A model generated the notes under the pieces. The model saw nothing but the letters and a program-made list of their open reading frames with translations. It did not search any database and was not told where the DNA came from. The translations under genes and the position numbers were made by a program. A stretch of DNA of 64,000 bases, from positions 1,205,501 to 1,269,500 of the forward strand of contig SPDT01000006.1 in assembly GCA_008477525.1 (NCBI GenBank), given 5' to 3'. This stretch comes from Hypomyces perniciosus. Taxonomy: Eukaryota; Ascomycota; Sordariomycetes; Hypocreales; Hypocreaceae. Positions 55,385 to 64,000 of the stretch are shown here, piece by piece (position 1 is the first letter of the stretch; the number at the start of each line of letters is the position of its first letter).

Positions 55385-56891
55385 CAGAAGGAGAAGATGG
55401 AACGACTTTCAGCCTTTCAAAAATTTGGGCGGGCGGTGGAAGCTCCACGGTGCTGCACGGAGCTGGAGAGAGGGGGAGGCAAAGTTACTACTACTGCTAC
55501 TGCTGCGAAGTACAACGGAAGACCAGCGCATATCGTGGATGTAGAATTGGCGGGGCTTTGAGCTTGAGGGCGGTCAGGGGGTGGTGCCGGTGGGTGGTGC
55601 CAGTCAGTGGTGGTACCAGCAGTGCAGCGTACGTACGAGTACGGTGTGTTGGCGGGTGCTCAACCTTGTCAACCCAAAGAATTGGCCCTTGGGTTGGGGT
55701 GAGCTCCCAAGGTTTCCTGCATCGGCCACCAGAGGCTCGGGTACCGGTACTTCGTTGGATCTGCCCCCAGCTGTTGAGGAGGCCCCAAGTGGAGCGCCCT
55801 GAACCTTCTAGCACTGAGCAAGTGCCTGGCTGGATTTGCTGGGAGTTCGTACGACATGACGGAGAACCGCCGAAAATCGCTGTCGCGGGGGAGAAGCGGG
55901 CGCCGCTAAAAAAAAACATGATTACATTACGTCTTGCTTCAGTTTTTCTTTTGTCTTGTGTGTCTTTTTGGGCTATTAATTGCTATTACATACTGGTATT
56001 GCGAGTGCAAGGCTGGCTTTTGGGTTGTGAGGCCTGGAGCTGTGATGTGGCCCCTGAGCCCAACAAGTCGGAGTCTATTCATGGAAGCTTTGGGAGCTCA
56101 TTTTGCCCAGTGGCCCAAAAACCTGGTAGGACAAGGCTGAATGAAGGGTCTCACTCCCACTGAGCCGCCCGGGTACAAGGGACCAGCGTATTCGTATGGA
56201 CAAGACCTGATGGGCAGCCCGAGGCGGGGTCCGGGTGCCGCGGCCGGACACCGGCGTCCGTGTGTGTCAGTCAGTCATCCAAGGCGCGACCCCTCCATCG
56301 CATATGAGGTACGAGTACGAGGACTTCTCCGTTCCTCAGAAGGGATTCGATTCGGAGCCCCCAACTCCTCAGAGGACCGAAACGTTCCGGGCCTTTCGGA
56401 GGTTTGTTTTCGGCCAAGACGGTGTTTTTTCGCCGTGCTTGTGATATCAGCAATGCTGCTGCCTTGCCTCTTCCATCATCGCTCGATCGGGCTTGTTGAT
56501 GAGGGGCACAGGCTGCTGTACTCCGTAATCAATCCCAGACCCGACAACGGATTGGTACACTGGCAGTGTCAAAGTACCGGTACGCACCATGTGAGAAACA
56601 CGACCGGGGTTCCATATCGTCGAATCCTACCTAGCTCCCGGCATTCAACTCAACAGTTCACAAAATTAGCCATCATGACGCCCCCAAAAAAAACCTCCCC
56701 AACTCGTTTTCGGTTTTTTTTTTTGGACCGTCCGAAGGAAGTGCGGAAAGTCTCCATCACCGCCCCTCGGAATTTTCTTGAGTGCCTGTGACATCCCCTT
56801 TCCTTGGTTGAACAAAAAAGAGCGGCCGATTGTCGAACCTTTCCACCCCCCTTCATCAGGCCATCATCCTTTTCCTTCTTCCATCCATCAA

Positions 56892-56923
56892 TATCAACAT
56901 CAACATCAACATCAACATCAACA
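56892..56923. repeat. (CATCAA)n hexanucleotide array
   Basis: About five near-perfect ATCAAC units lie in the acl1 leader region. Confidence 0.85.
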
Positions 56924-57532
56924 CCGCCATCCCATAATCGTTGCAGCGGCCCAGAAATACCAAGAGGTAAGAAACAAGCAAGCACACGACACGACTCGTT
57001 TTCCCTCCTTTTCATCAACCAGAGCCAAGCCATCAGTTAGGCGGTGGCAGCATATCCGCCAAACGTCCTTTGTACCCCACCACCCCTCGCTATTGCGCTA
57101 CCTACAGCTTGCAGCTGCACGCTATCGCTGGCACCAATGCGTCGCCGTCCGAGGAGCTTCTGGGTCTGCGGTCTCCACTGTAATTTTGGTGGCAGCCAAA
57201 GCCTCGTCTGCGGTCAAGCAAAACCCAGCTCTAACTCCTCCCACTGTGGGCGACGCCATCCATCTCCTCCCTCCCCAATTCTTCTCCATTGAATCTTGTG
57301 TCATCTCATCTCAGCTTACCTCACTCTCAATTCCTTTCTCCCTTTTCCTTCCTTCATCTCACTGCAATCTCCTAGGCTTTGTGCGTGGATTGAGCTTGCA
57401 GTGCAACACAGCAGCAGCTCGCTCTCCTATCTTGACTAGTTGTTGACCCGCTCTCGCAGGACTCACCCACATCTTCTTCGGACTCTCACCACCTCCCAAG
57501 GCAGTCTCACGAGCGAGCCCGTTCATCTCACC

Positions 57533-59562
57533 ATGTCTCAAGCTGCTGGCGCCAAGGGCCAGTTGTCGGCCAACGACAACATCCAGCGTTTCGCCGCTCC
57601 CAGCCGACCCCTCAGCCCTCTTCCTGAGCACACCCTGTTCAATGAGAAGACCCGATGCTTCGTCTACGGTCTGCAGCCCCGAGCCGTCCAGGGCATGCTG
57701 GACTTTGACTTCATTTGCAAGCGTAAGACGCCTTCCGTCGCCGGCATCATCTATACCTTTGGTGGCCAGTTCGTCAGCAAGATGTACTGGGGCACCAGCG
57801 AGACTCTTCTGCCCGTCTACCAGCAGGTCGACAAGGCCGTGAGCAAGCACCCCGACGTCGATGTCGTGGTTAACTTTGCTTCCTCACGAAGTGTCTACAG
57901 CTCCACCTTGGAGTTGATGGAGTATCCTCAAATCAAGACCATTGCTATTATTGCTGAGGGTGTTCCTGAGCGAGTAAGTATTCGTCATGCATAGACTCGT
58001 AACTTCAAGGTGCTAATTCCAAACAGCGAGCTCGTGAAATTGCCCATATCGCTAAGAAGAAGGGCATCACCATCATCGGCCCCGCTACCGTTGGTGGCAT
58101 CAAGCCCGGCAGCTTCAAGATTGGTAACACTGGTGGTATGATGGACAACATTGTTGCCTCCAAGCTCTACCGCAAGGGCTCCGTCGGCTACGTCTCCAAG
58201 TCTGGTGGTATGTCCAACGAGCTCAACAACATCATCTCCCAGAACACCGACGGCGTCTACGAGGGTGTCGCCATCGGTGGTGACAGGTACCCTGGTACCA
58301 CATTCATCGACCACCTGCTGCGGTACCAGGCCGACCCAGACTGCAAGATCCTGGTGCTTCTCGGTGAAGTCGGTGGTGTGGAGGAGTACAAGGTTATTGA
58401 TGCTGTTAAGCAAGGCATCATTACCAAGCCCATTGTCGCCTGGGCCATTGGCACATGCGCCAGCATGTTCAAGACCGAGGTCCAGTTCGGCCACGCTGGT
58501 GCTTTCGCCAACTCTCAGCTTGAGACGGCTGCTACGAAGAACCAGTCTATGCGCGACGCTGGTTTCCACGTCCCCAAGACCTTTGAGGACATGCCCGCCC
58601 TGCTGAAGGAGGTCTACGACAAGCTGGTCAAGGAGGGCACCATCGTTCCTCAGCCGGAACCTGTCGTCCCCAAGATCCCCATTGACTACTCCTGGGCCCA
58701 GGAGCTTGGCCTTATCCGAAAGCCTGCAGCCTTCATCTCCACTATCTCCGATGACCGTGGCCAGGAGCTTCTCTATGCAGGCATGCCCATCTCAGACGTT
58801 TTCAGGGAGGATATCGGCATTGGTGGTGTCATGTCTCTTCTGTGGTTCCGCCGAAGACTGCCCGACTACGCCTCCAAGTTCCTGGAGATGGTTCTCATGC
58901 TCACAGCCGATCACGGTCCTGCCGTGTCTGGTGCCATGAACACCATTATCACCACTCGTGCCGGCAAGGACCTCATCAGTGCTCTGGTTTCTGGTCTACT
59001 GACGATTGGTTCTCGCTTCGGTGGTGCGCTGGACGGTGCCGCCGAGGAGTTCACCAAGGCCTTCGACAAGAACCTCAGCCCTCGTGAATTCGTCGATAAC
59101 ATGCGCAAGGCGAACAAGCTTATTCCCGGTATTGGCCACCGTGTCAAGTCACGAAACAACCCCGACTTGCGTGTCGAGCTTGTGAAGGAGTACGTCTTGG
59201 CCAAGTTCCCCAGCCACAAGCTGCTTGACTACGCCCTGGCTGTCGAGACAGTCACCACTTCCAAGAAGGACAACCTGATCCTCAACGTTGACGGCTGCAT
59301 TGCCGTCTGCTTTGTTGATCTGCTGCGCAACTGTGGAGCTTTCTCCCCCGAAGAGGCTGAGGACTACCTGAAGATGGGTGTTCTGAACGGTCTGTTCGTT
59401 CTGGGCCGAAGTATCGGTCTCATTGCCCACTACCTCGACCAGAAGAGACTGCGCACTGGCCTGTACCGCCATCCTTGGGATGACATCACCTACCTGCTGC
59501 CCAGCCTCGGCGAGGGCCGGCCTGGTGCCGAGGGCAGAGTGGAGGTTCAGATGCAGAAGTAA
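57533..59562 (+). CDS. acl1: ATP-citrate lyase subunit 1 (CoA-ligase/citrate synthase-like subunit)
   Basis: Two exons (57533-57973, 58027-59562) encode 658 residues. The subunit corresponds to the C-terminal part of animal ACLY. It shows [20 protein letters not shown], a CoA-binding region ([40 protein letters not shown]), the phospho-His site [10 protein letters not shown] with His near residue 303, and the citrate-synthase-like C-terminal domain ([54 protein letters not shown]). The start ATG has a good context (CTCACCATGTC). Splitting of ACL into two genes is characteristic of ascomycete fungi. Cytosolic acetyl-CoA supply for lipids and sexual development is known for Sordaria acl1. Codon bias is very strong. 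Confidence 0.96.
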
Positions 59563-60240
59563 ATGTGATATATTCAAGCAAGACCTTTCAGCAATTGTGA
59601 ATTTGACGACATGGTGCGGATGGGTGCGGTGGGTTTGGGAACGGATTGAGGCTTGTACGAAGACTCTCGATGTAGTACATCGTAGCTGCTGTGGAAAGCT
59701 ATCTAAATTATTCGATTGATGACAATAGACAAATTAATTCATGACTTTATGTTGCCTGCATTTTCCTCCCAACGTAATTCGTACATCTATTCCTCTATCT
59801 ATAGGTAGAGCAGTATTCATCAGTCTTTGTAACAAATTCATTTCAATATGGGCGGGTATGTGACATCAAGATTCTCGACCATCCGGTATGTCACGTGACC
59901 CGAATTATCCGTTATCGCGAACCACCTCAGCAGCGGGACGTCAATTTTCTGAGCCGTTGGAGGGGAGCTTCACTTGAGCGTTCAGCAATCCCGCCGGTCG
60001 AGGAACCTACGATAGCCAATGTGGCTTTGAGTGTATATTTCCACATATTCCCCCTTATGAAATGGAGCTTTTCTAATAATGCTTGCGTGCAGCGCGCAGT
60101 TTAGGTGTTCCCCAGCGCAAAGTCGCCGAACACAAATCCAATCCAATCCAATCCAATCCACCTACCTACTTACGCAACAATCCCACGAAAAAAAAAAGAA
60201 ACCTCGGATCAGGTCAGAGAGCAAACATCAGACAGACACC
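59563..60240. other. Intergenic region between acl1 and MRPL33
   Basis: The 678 bp include the acl1 3' UTR and the MRPL33 promoter, in which a tandem CCAAT array is found (separate entry). No gene was recognised. Confidence 0.6.
60136..60160 (+). promoter_or_regulatory. Tandem CCAAT boxes upstream of MRPL33
   Basis: Five ATCCA units in tandem create four overlapping-phase CCAAT words, starting near 60138, 60143, 60148 and 60153. They end about 80 bp before the MRPL33 ATG. CCAAT is the binding core of the fungal HAP/CBC complex, which controls respiratory genes. Here it may be functional or only a microsatellite. Confidence 0.6.
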
Positions 60241-60504
60241 ATGTCCTTCTTCCGCATCACGCTCCACCGCTCCGCCATCGGCCTTCCCGAGCGCACGCGC
60301 GGCGTCCTCGCAGCGCTTGGCCTCCGCCGGCGCATGCAGACGGTGTTCCACCCCGTGCAGCCGCAGTTTGCGGGTATGATTATGAAAGTCAAGGAGCTGG
60401 TGCGCGTGCAGGAGGTGGAGAAGGCGTTGAGCAAGGGCGAGGTAAAGGCGGAGAGGACGCCGGATAAGGGGTTTTATGTTGAGAAGGCGGTGCCGAGGAT
60501 GTGA
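60241..60504 (+). CDS. mrpl33: Mitochondrial ribosomal protein uL30m (MrpL33)
   Basis: This single-exon gene of 87 residues runs from [20 protein letters not shown] through [20 protein letters not shown] to [20 protein letters not shown]. The two segments are the L30 beta-strand and helix with the conserved RITLxRSxIGxP and MI-xKVKxLV motifs. Short length and the absence of an obvious presequence are normal for uL30m. Residues [20 protein letters not shown] form the C-terminal tail. It is a component of the mitochondrial large ribosomal subunit. The chosen ATG (GACACCATGTCC) is the first one giving only homologous sequence; the frame is open further upstream. Confidence 0.92.
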   Translation: MSFFRITLHRSAIGLPERTRGVLAALGLRRRMQTVFHPVQPQFAGMIMKVKELVRVQEVEKALSKGEVKAERTPDKGFYVEKAVPRM

Positions 60505-61018
60505 AGCTCTATCTTGTGTTTCAAGGGGATGGGAGCTGTGGATAGGGCGGGTAAGAGAGAAGTCATGATGATTAGAGAGATTGGGTGGGATATCTGTATC
60601 ATATTGTAATGACACCATGTATGAAGACTCTAGAAAGTCGTACGAATTGGCCAGCATAAAAAGGATTCAACGAGCATCACTTTGCTGTCTACCTCAAGTT
60701 AAGCACCCCTGATTGTGGAAAAAAGACCGTCTCAAATATCAACACCATGCTGCCATTACCAATATTCGCTAATCCCACATACACGAGCGATATAATATAG
60801 CACTCTCGTGTCAAGAACACCTAAAACAACCCCATACCCTGATTGGTATTCCGTGTTGTCCCCCTTTCTCGCTCAGGTCCAAATTCCAAAGTGTAGTTGT
60901 CTGACCCTGACAAAATTAGAAGCCATGCTAAACTCAATCAATGTTGCCAAACGACGAAGCCGAATAACAACACTATCAGTCATCATTCCTCGACCAATTC
61001 GGGACATCATGGCTCAGA
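60505..61018. other. Convergent 3' region (MRPL33 / EAF3)
   Basis: This 514-bp gap between converging stop codons has no additional gene. Confidence 0.6.
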
Positions 61019-63193
61019 CTAGAAGCTGCGAGCCTTTTCGATGTACTCCTGAGACGGGCTTTCATACTCATTGACAAAGTACGGCTCGGTGTTGCGACCT
61101 AACCAGGTCGTAAATTTACCGATTTCTTCCCGAAGACGCGAAACAGACTGTTGATCCATATTCGTCTGAGCTAAGAGTTCAGGCAACGAGACTGCACGAC
61201 CGGTCAGTTTGGTTCATGATACATTTAGGAAGGGCAAAACACATACCGATTAGGCGTGCCAGGTGCTCTGCGCCGTAGACGTCGCAGACATTCTTGTATT
61301 GTGAGTTTTCCTCTGCATTATCCCAGAGTTTGCGCACATCCATATACTGGTGGCGTTCAAAACTTTAAAGTTAATGTTAGCAGGCGCCCAAAGATAATTA
61401 GGGGCTAGTTAACTTACCGATACAAGAGTATCCTGCTCAATGCTTTCTCAAAGTACTCGCGGAATCCGGCGACAACCTCCTCCAAAATATCCATACTGGA
61501 AGACCCTTCCTCCCGGCGTGGCCGTTCGAAAGCAAGATAGTCCTCGAAGATCTTGTTGACGGGTTTGGGGTGAGGTAAGGGGACGAGTTGGTTGTTCCTA
61601 GTAATATTTTCCCAATCGTCGACCAGCATGGCTTGGATATGATCAGGTACAGGGATGTTGATCATGGGTTTGCTGTGAAATGCATCCTCCTGTGAAGTAG
61701 TTAGCAAAATGAACATCGCACAGTTCTATTTGCAGAGTGAGACGGCAAGGGAATAAAGAAAAAGCTATGAGCCGCTTGGCTATGATGTTTGTCATGCGCA
61801 GCTTGCGATTGACAATGCACCCAGAACATACTTGAGAGTATTCACCATCATCGTCCACATCAACGGTAGATTTGGCAGACTGGTCAGGTTTGACGACAGG
61901 TTTGGGGCTCGGCTTGCGGGGGGAAGAGGCCGAGGATGAAGGCTTTTTTGTTTGCGACACATAGTTATAGCGCCCGTCCCAGAGAGGCCGTCCGCGGGCA
62001 CTGAGATAACGATGCCCGGGTTTTGGAAGCTGAAGCAGATGATCACCCTTCTCTCGCAGAGAAGCTATTCTGATGGCTTTCTTCTTGCGAGGAAATACGG
62101 CCTTGAGGGTTCGCGGGTCTGTCACCGGACACCCTCGCATATTGGAAATGGGGACGTGGTGTTGTGAATGGGATTTTGTCACCATTTTGCTTGAAGGCAA
62201 GAAACAAAGAGGAATGTAGTGAAAGCGATGAGGAGCGATCAAAGAATAAAGAGTATTGGGGGGATATTGGCATTTATAGCAAATGCTCAGGAGTAGTCAA
62301 GGTTTGCCTCCGAAATAGACGTCGGGCAGAGCAAGAATATGACTTTTGTGGCTGGCGAAGCAAAATCTTGTTTAATTCGTGGAGGAGGAGGAAGAAGAAG
62401 AAGAAGAAGAAGAAGAAAAAAGAAGAAAAAAAGAGGGTGTTGTCTGGATCGGGTGGTGAAGGGGCAGCCGTGCAAAGAAGGCTGTGGGAGCAGAGATTTA
62501 GACTCGCACAGCCTGGGAGAATGAAACCAAAAATCTCCTCGAGTGCAAAACCGCCGAGCATATCAGGCTCGATAAAGTTATGGTCGTTGTGTGCTGCGGC
62601 GTATGCTTTTCGCGTCGCTTTTGTGGTCAAGAGAACTACTCTGACTCGCAGCCACACAAAGCATGATGACCCCCTCTCCTCAGCCTTTACTCACAGCCTT
62701 TTGGCTACGAACGTAGGGTGCATTGCATGAAAGACAAATCCAGGACGAACATGCAATGAAAGGCTCAAAAGAATCAAAACAACGAGTCAACTCTTACCTG
62801 CTCCAGCTCCCAGTCCTTGGCTCTCCTGCCTCCTCTGCCTCCCTGGGTCACGGCTGAGCCTCGCTCCTCACTCCCTCGTCCGGACTCGCCGCCGCTCTTC
62901 GCGTTCTTCTTGGGGACCTTTGCGTTTTTCTGAATGCTGTTTTTGATCTGCGCGTGAAGCTGAGCCGCCAGCTCCTTGTGCTCATCGTCAAAGGGCCTGA
63001 TGCGGTCGTCCAGCACCCAGTCATCCCACGTGTTCTTCCAGCCTTTGTAGTGAACTTTGTACCGATACCCTTCGTTGGGCTTCTCTGCTGCCTGCACGTC
63101 CATAATTTTGGCCTCGTAGAGCATGTCCATGTGGAAACAAAGGACTTTTTCATCCTTGTTATATTTTGGGCCCTCTTTCTTCGCAGGGGCCAT
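61019..63193 (-). CDS. eaf3: Chromodomain / MRG protein Eaf3 (MRG15 homologue)
   Basis: Core exons are 63193-62798, 61689-61418, 61362-61247 and 61191-61019, giving 318 residues. An optional exon at 62029-61832 (66 codons, phase 0 at both ends) would give 384. The chromodomain is near residues 10-75 (DEKVLCFHMDMLYEAKIMDV, YKVHYKGWKNTWDDWVLDDR). A Lys/Gly-rich linker ends AKDWELEQ. The MRG domain follows: PVPDHIQAMLVDDWENITRN, GFREYFEKALSRILLYR, FERHQYMDVRKLWD, CDVYGAEHLARL, SLPELLAQTNMDQQSV. Eaf3 binds methylated H3K36 and belongs to NuA4 acetyltransferase and Rpd3S deacetylase complexes. The 1.1-kb gap between exon 1 and the MRG exon is unusually long and carries a GAA microsatellite. Fungal relatives join ELEQ directly to the ED-FH segment. 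Confidence 0.88.
62381..62435. repeat. GAA/GGA-rich microsatellite inside the long EAF3 intron
   Basis: GGAGGAGGAGG then roughly ten GAA/AAG units and poly-A-rich interruptions lie on the plus strand; on the EAF3 strand this is a pyrimidine (TTC) tract. Confidence 0.85.
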
Positions 63194-64000
63194 GATGAGA
63201 TGCTTGCGAGTCCCCGATGATTTTTTTTGGTTGTCTGCAAAAGGAGGCCGACACCAGAAAATTGCAATCACTGGCTGCTTCTAATGCCTTCCCGTCGTAT
63301 GGATGGGATTTGAGAAGAATAGCGGGATATTAATGGGCACAGATGTTGGGAGATACACGTGAGATGTGAGATGTGAGATGAGAGGTGAGAGTTGAGTTAG
63401 TTGGTGTTGATACAGTAGTACAAGTATTATTACGGAGTACTCCGTGCAGGAGTCTGGATTCAGGACTTCGGAATGACGGTACGTACCGCGATCCCAAAAA
63501 ACCGCGTTAAGTGGCTACAAAGTACTCCGTACAAAGTAGTACATACACGCGTCGCGAATCTCTTTGGCTGTCAGCTTAGCTTCCTGCTTTGCTTTCATCA
63601 AGACATATCCCAATCGAACAATTAAACGGATCCTGAAGGTTTACCAAAACATAATATCTATATTTGAAATATGGCATCAAATATTCGAATGCCGTTTCCC
63701 AGGTTGAATCGGGTATAAATATAACTACAATATCCTCATAACTCATCCCCATGTCCGGTTTACGCAAAACGCCATGTTGAAGACTTTTGGATAGCCATCA
63801 TGTTTATTATGACAATCTCCCATGTTCTCTCCCAATTGGGAGGATAAACGCATATATGTTGAATGCTCGCCCAACCGACTTTCCGTTCCTACCCGTGTCC
63901 CTCATAGTGCTAAACTTTTGTTGGGTGCTGTAATAACCTGTCTCATCACCTACCCATCCCAAAACGCCGATGTTGAAATCGTACCTGGCTCAAGGCACAG
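63194..64000. other. Right-end region upstream of EAF3
   Basis: The 807 bp contain the EAF3 promoter, a GAGATGTGAGATGTGAGATG near-repeat at about 63360-63380 and TACGGAGTACTCCGTG at 63430, with another site at 63521. A minus-strand ORF at 63576-63767 has protein-like composition but no recognised family, and no gene is called. Confidence 0.55.

Larger units (their letters stand above)
55000..57532. promoter_or_regulatory. Divergent acl2-acl1 intergenic region with long leaders
   Basis: The 2.53 kb separate the two start codons. It holds an (ATGG)n run at 55361-55384, a hexanucleotide (CATCAA)n run near 56892-56923 and C/T-rich leader sequence from about 56800. A good donor (AAGAGGTAAGAA near 56965) with downstream AG sites suggests a 5'-UTR intron in acl1. 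An ORF of 286 codons from 55303 has the composition of repeat-driven noise. A shared regulatory function for both subunit genes is inference. Confidence 0.6.

Noticed and set aside
55303..56163. 286-codon plus-strand ORF between acl2 and acl1
   Set aside because: It begins in the ATGG repeat (DGWMDGWM), then shows Trp/Cys/Gly/Arg-rich noise, with no recognisable domain and no supporting homology.
57359..57850. 163-codon minus-strand ORF over the acl1 start
   Set aside because: It is antisense to acl1 exon 1 and its leader, and arises from biased codons.
61643..62242. Separate gene of 199 codons inside the EAF3 intron
   Set aside because: No promoter or independent homology is visible; the 3' part is better explained as a cassette exon or intron sequence of EAF3, since its end splices in frame to the MRG exon.

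Overview
The window is nuclear DNA of a filamentous ascomycete, most likely a Sordariomycete and probably Hypocreales. Genes are closely packed on both strands. Their introns are short (mostly 50-110 bp) with GT...AG ends and CTAAC/CTGAC-like branch sites. Housekeeping genes use C-ending codons. Two features point to a filamentous ascomycete in particular: ATP-citrate lyase is split into two divergently transcribed subunit genes, and a FunK1-type fungal kinase is present. There is no prokaryotic operon structure, CRISPR, phage or organellar signal.

Left part (1-19.6 kb). A 5'-complete, 3'-truncated DOCK-family Rac GEF runs off the left edge on the minus strand. It is followed by a GNAT acetyltransferase, a divergent ribosomal pair (uS7/RPS5 and eS25/RPS25 sharing about 0.3 kb), the mitochondrial ADP/ATP carrier, the histone-fold protein MHF2/CENP-X, a GPI-anchored cupredoxin, a membrane cytochrome-b5/MAPR protein and a long coiled-coil protein.

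Middle accessory stretch (about 19.6-27.7 kb). This is the least conserved part. It holds one intact atypical kinase-like gene, a FunK1 gene broken by an in-frame TAG and a frameshift, a 19-bp minisatellite of about 11 copies, and a second kinase-like gene whose catalytic core is deleted. I read it as a small decaying kinase-like island between core genes.

Right part (28-64 kb). Core genes resume: a BTB/T1-domain protein, replication factor C subunit RFC3, a sphingoid-base-phosphate phosphatase, a FabG-like reductase, the SUMO E1 subunit UBA2, the queuosine-salvage enzyme QNG1, DNA polymerase delta subunit 4, the WD40 protein SKI8, MRPL32, a Cdc10-type septin, guanylate kinase, a GH72 glucanosyltransferase, a small Cys-rich ORF, the acl2/acl1 pair around a 2.5-kb intergenic region, MRPL33 and the chromatin protein EAF3. 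DNA-replication and chromatin functions recur (MHF2, RFC3, UBA2, POLD4, EAF3), but the genes are not organised as one cluster.

Recurrent structural features are very small first exons (3 nt in RPS25 and SKI8, 6 nt in the GH72 gene, 10 nt in GUK1), a dispersed palindromic intergenic word TACTCCGTA/TACGGAGTA, and simple-sequence tracts in leaders and promoters. Exon boundaries were placed by reading-frame continuity and family resemblance only; no database search was possible.
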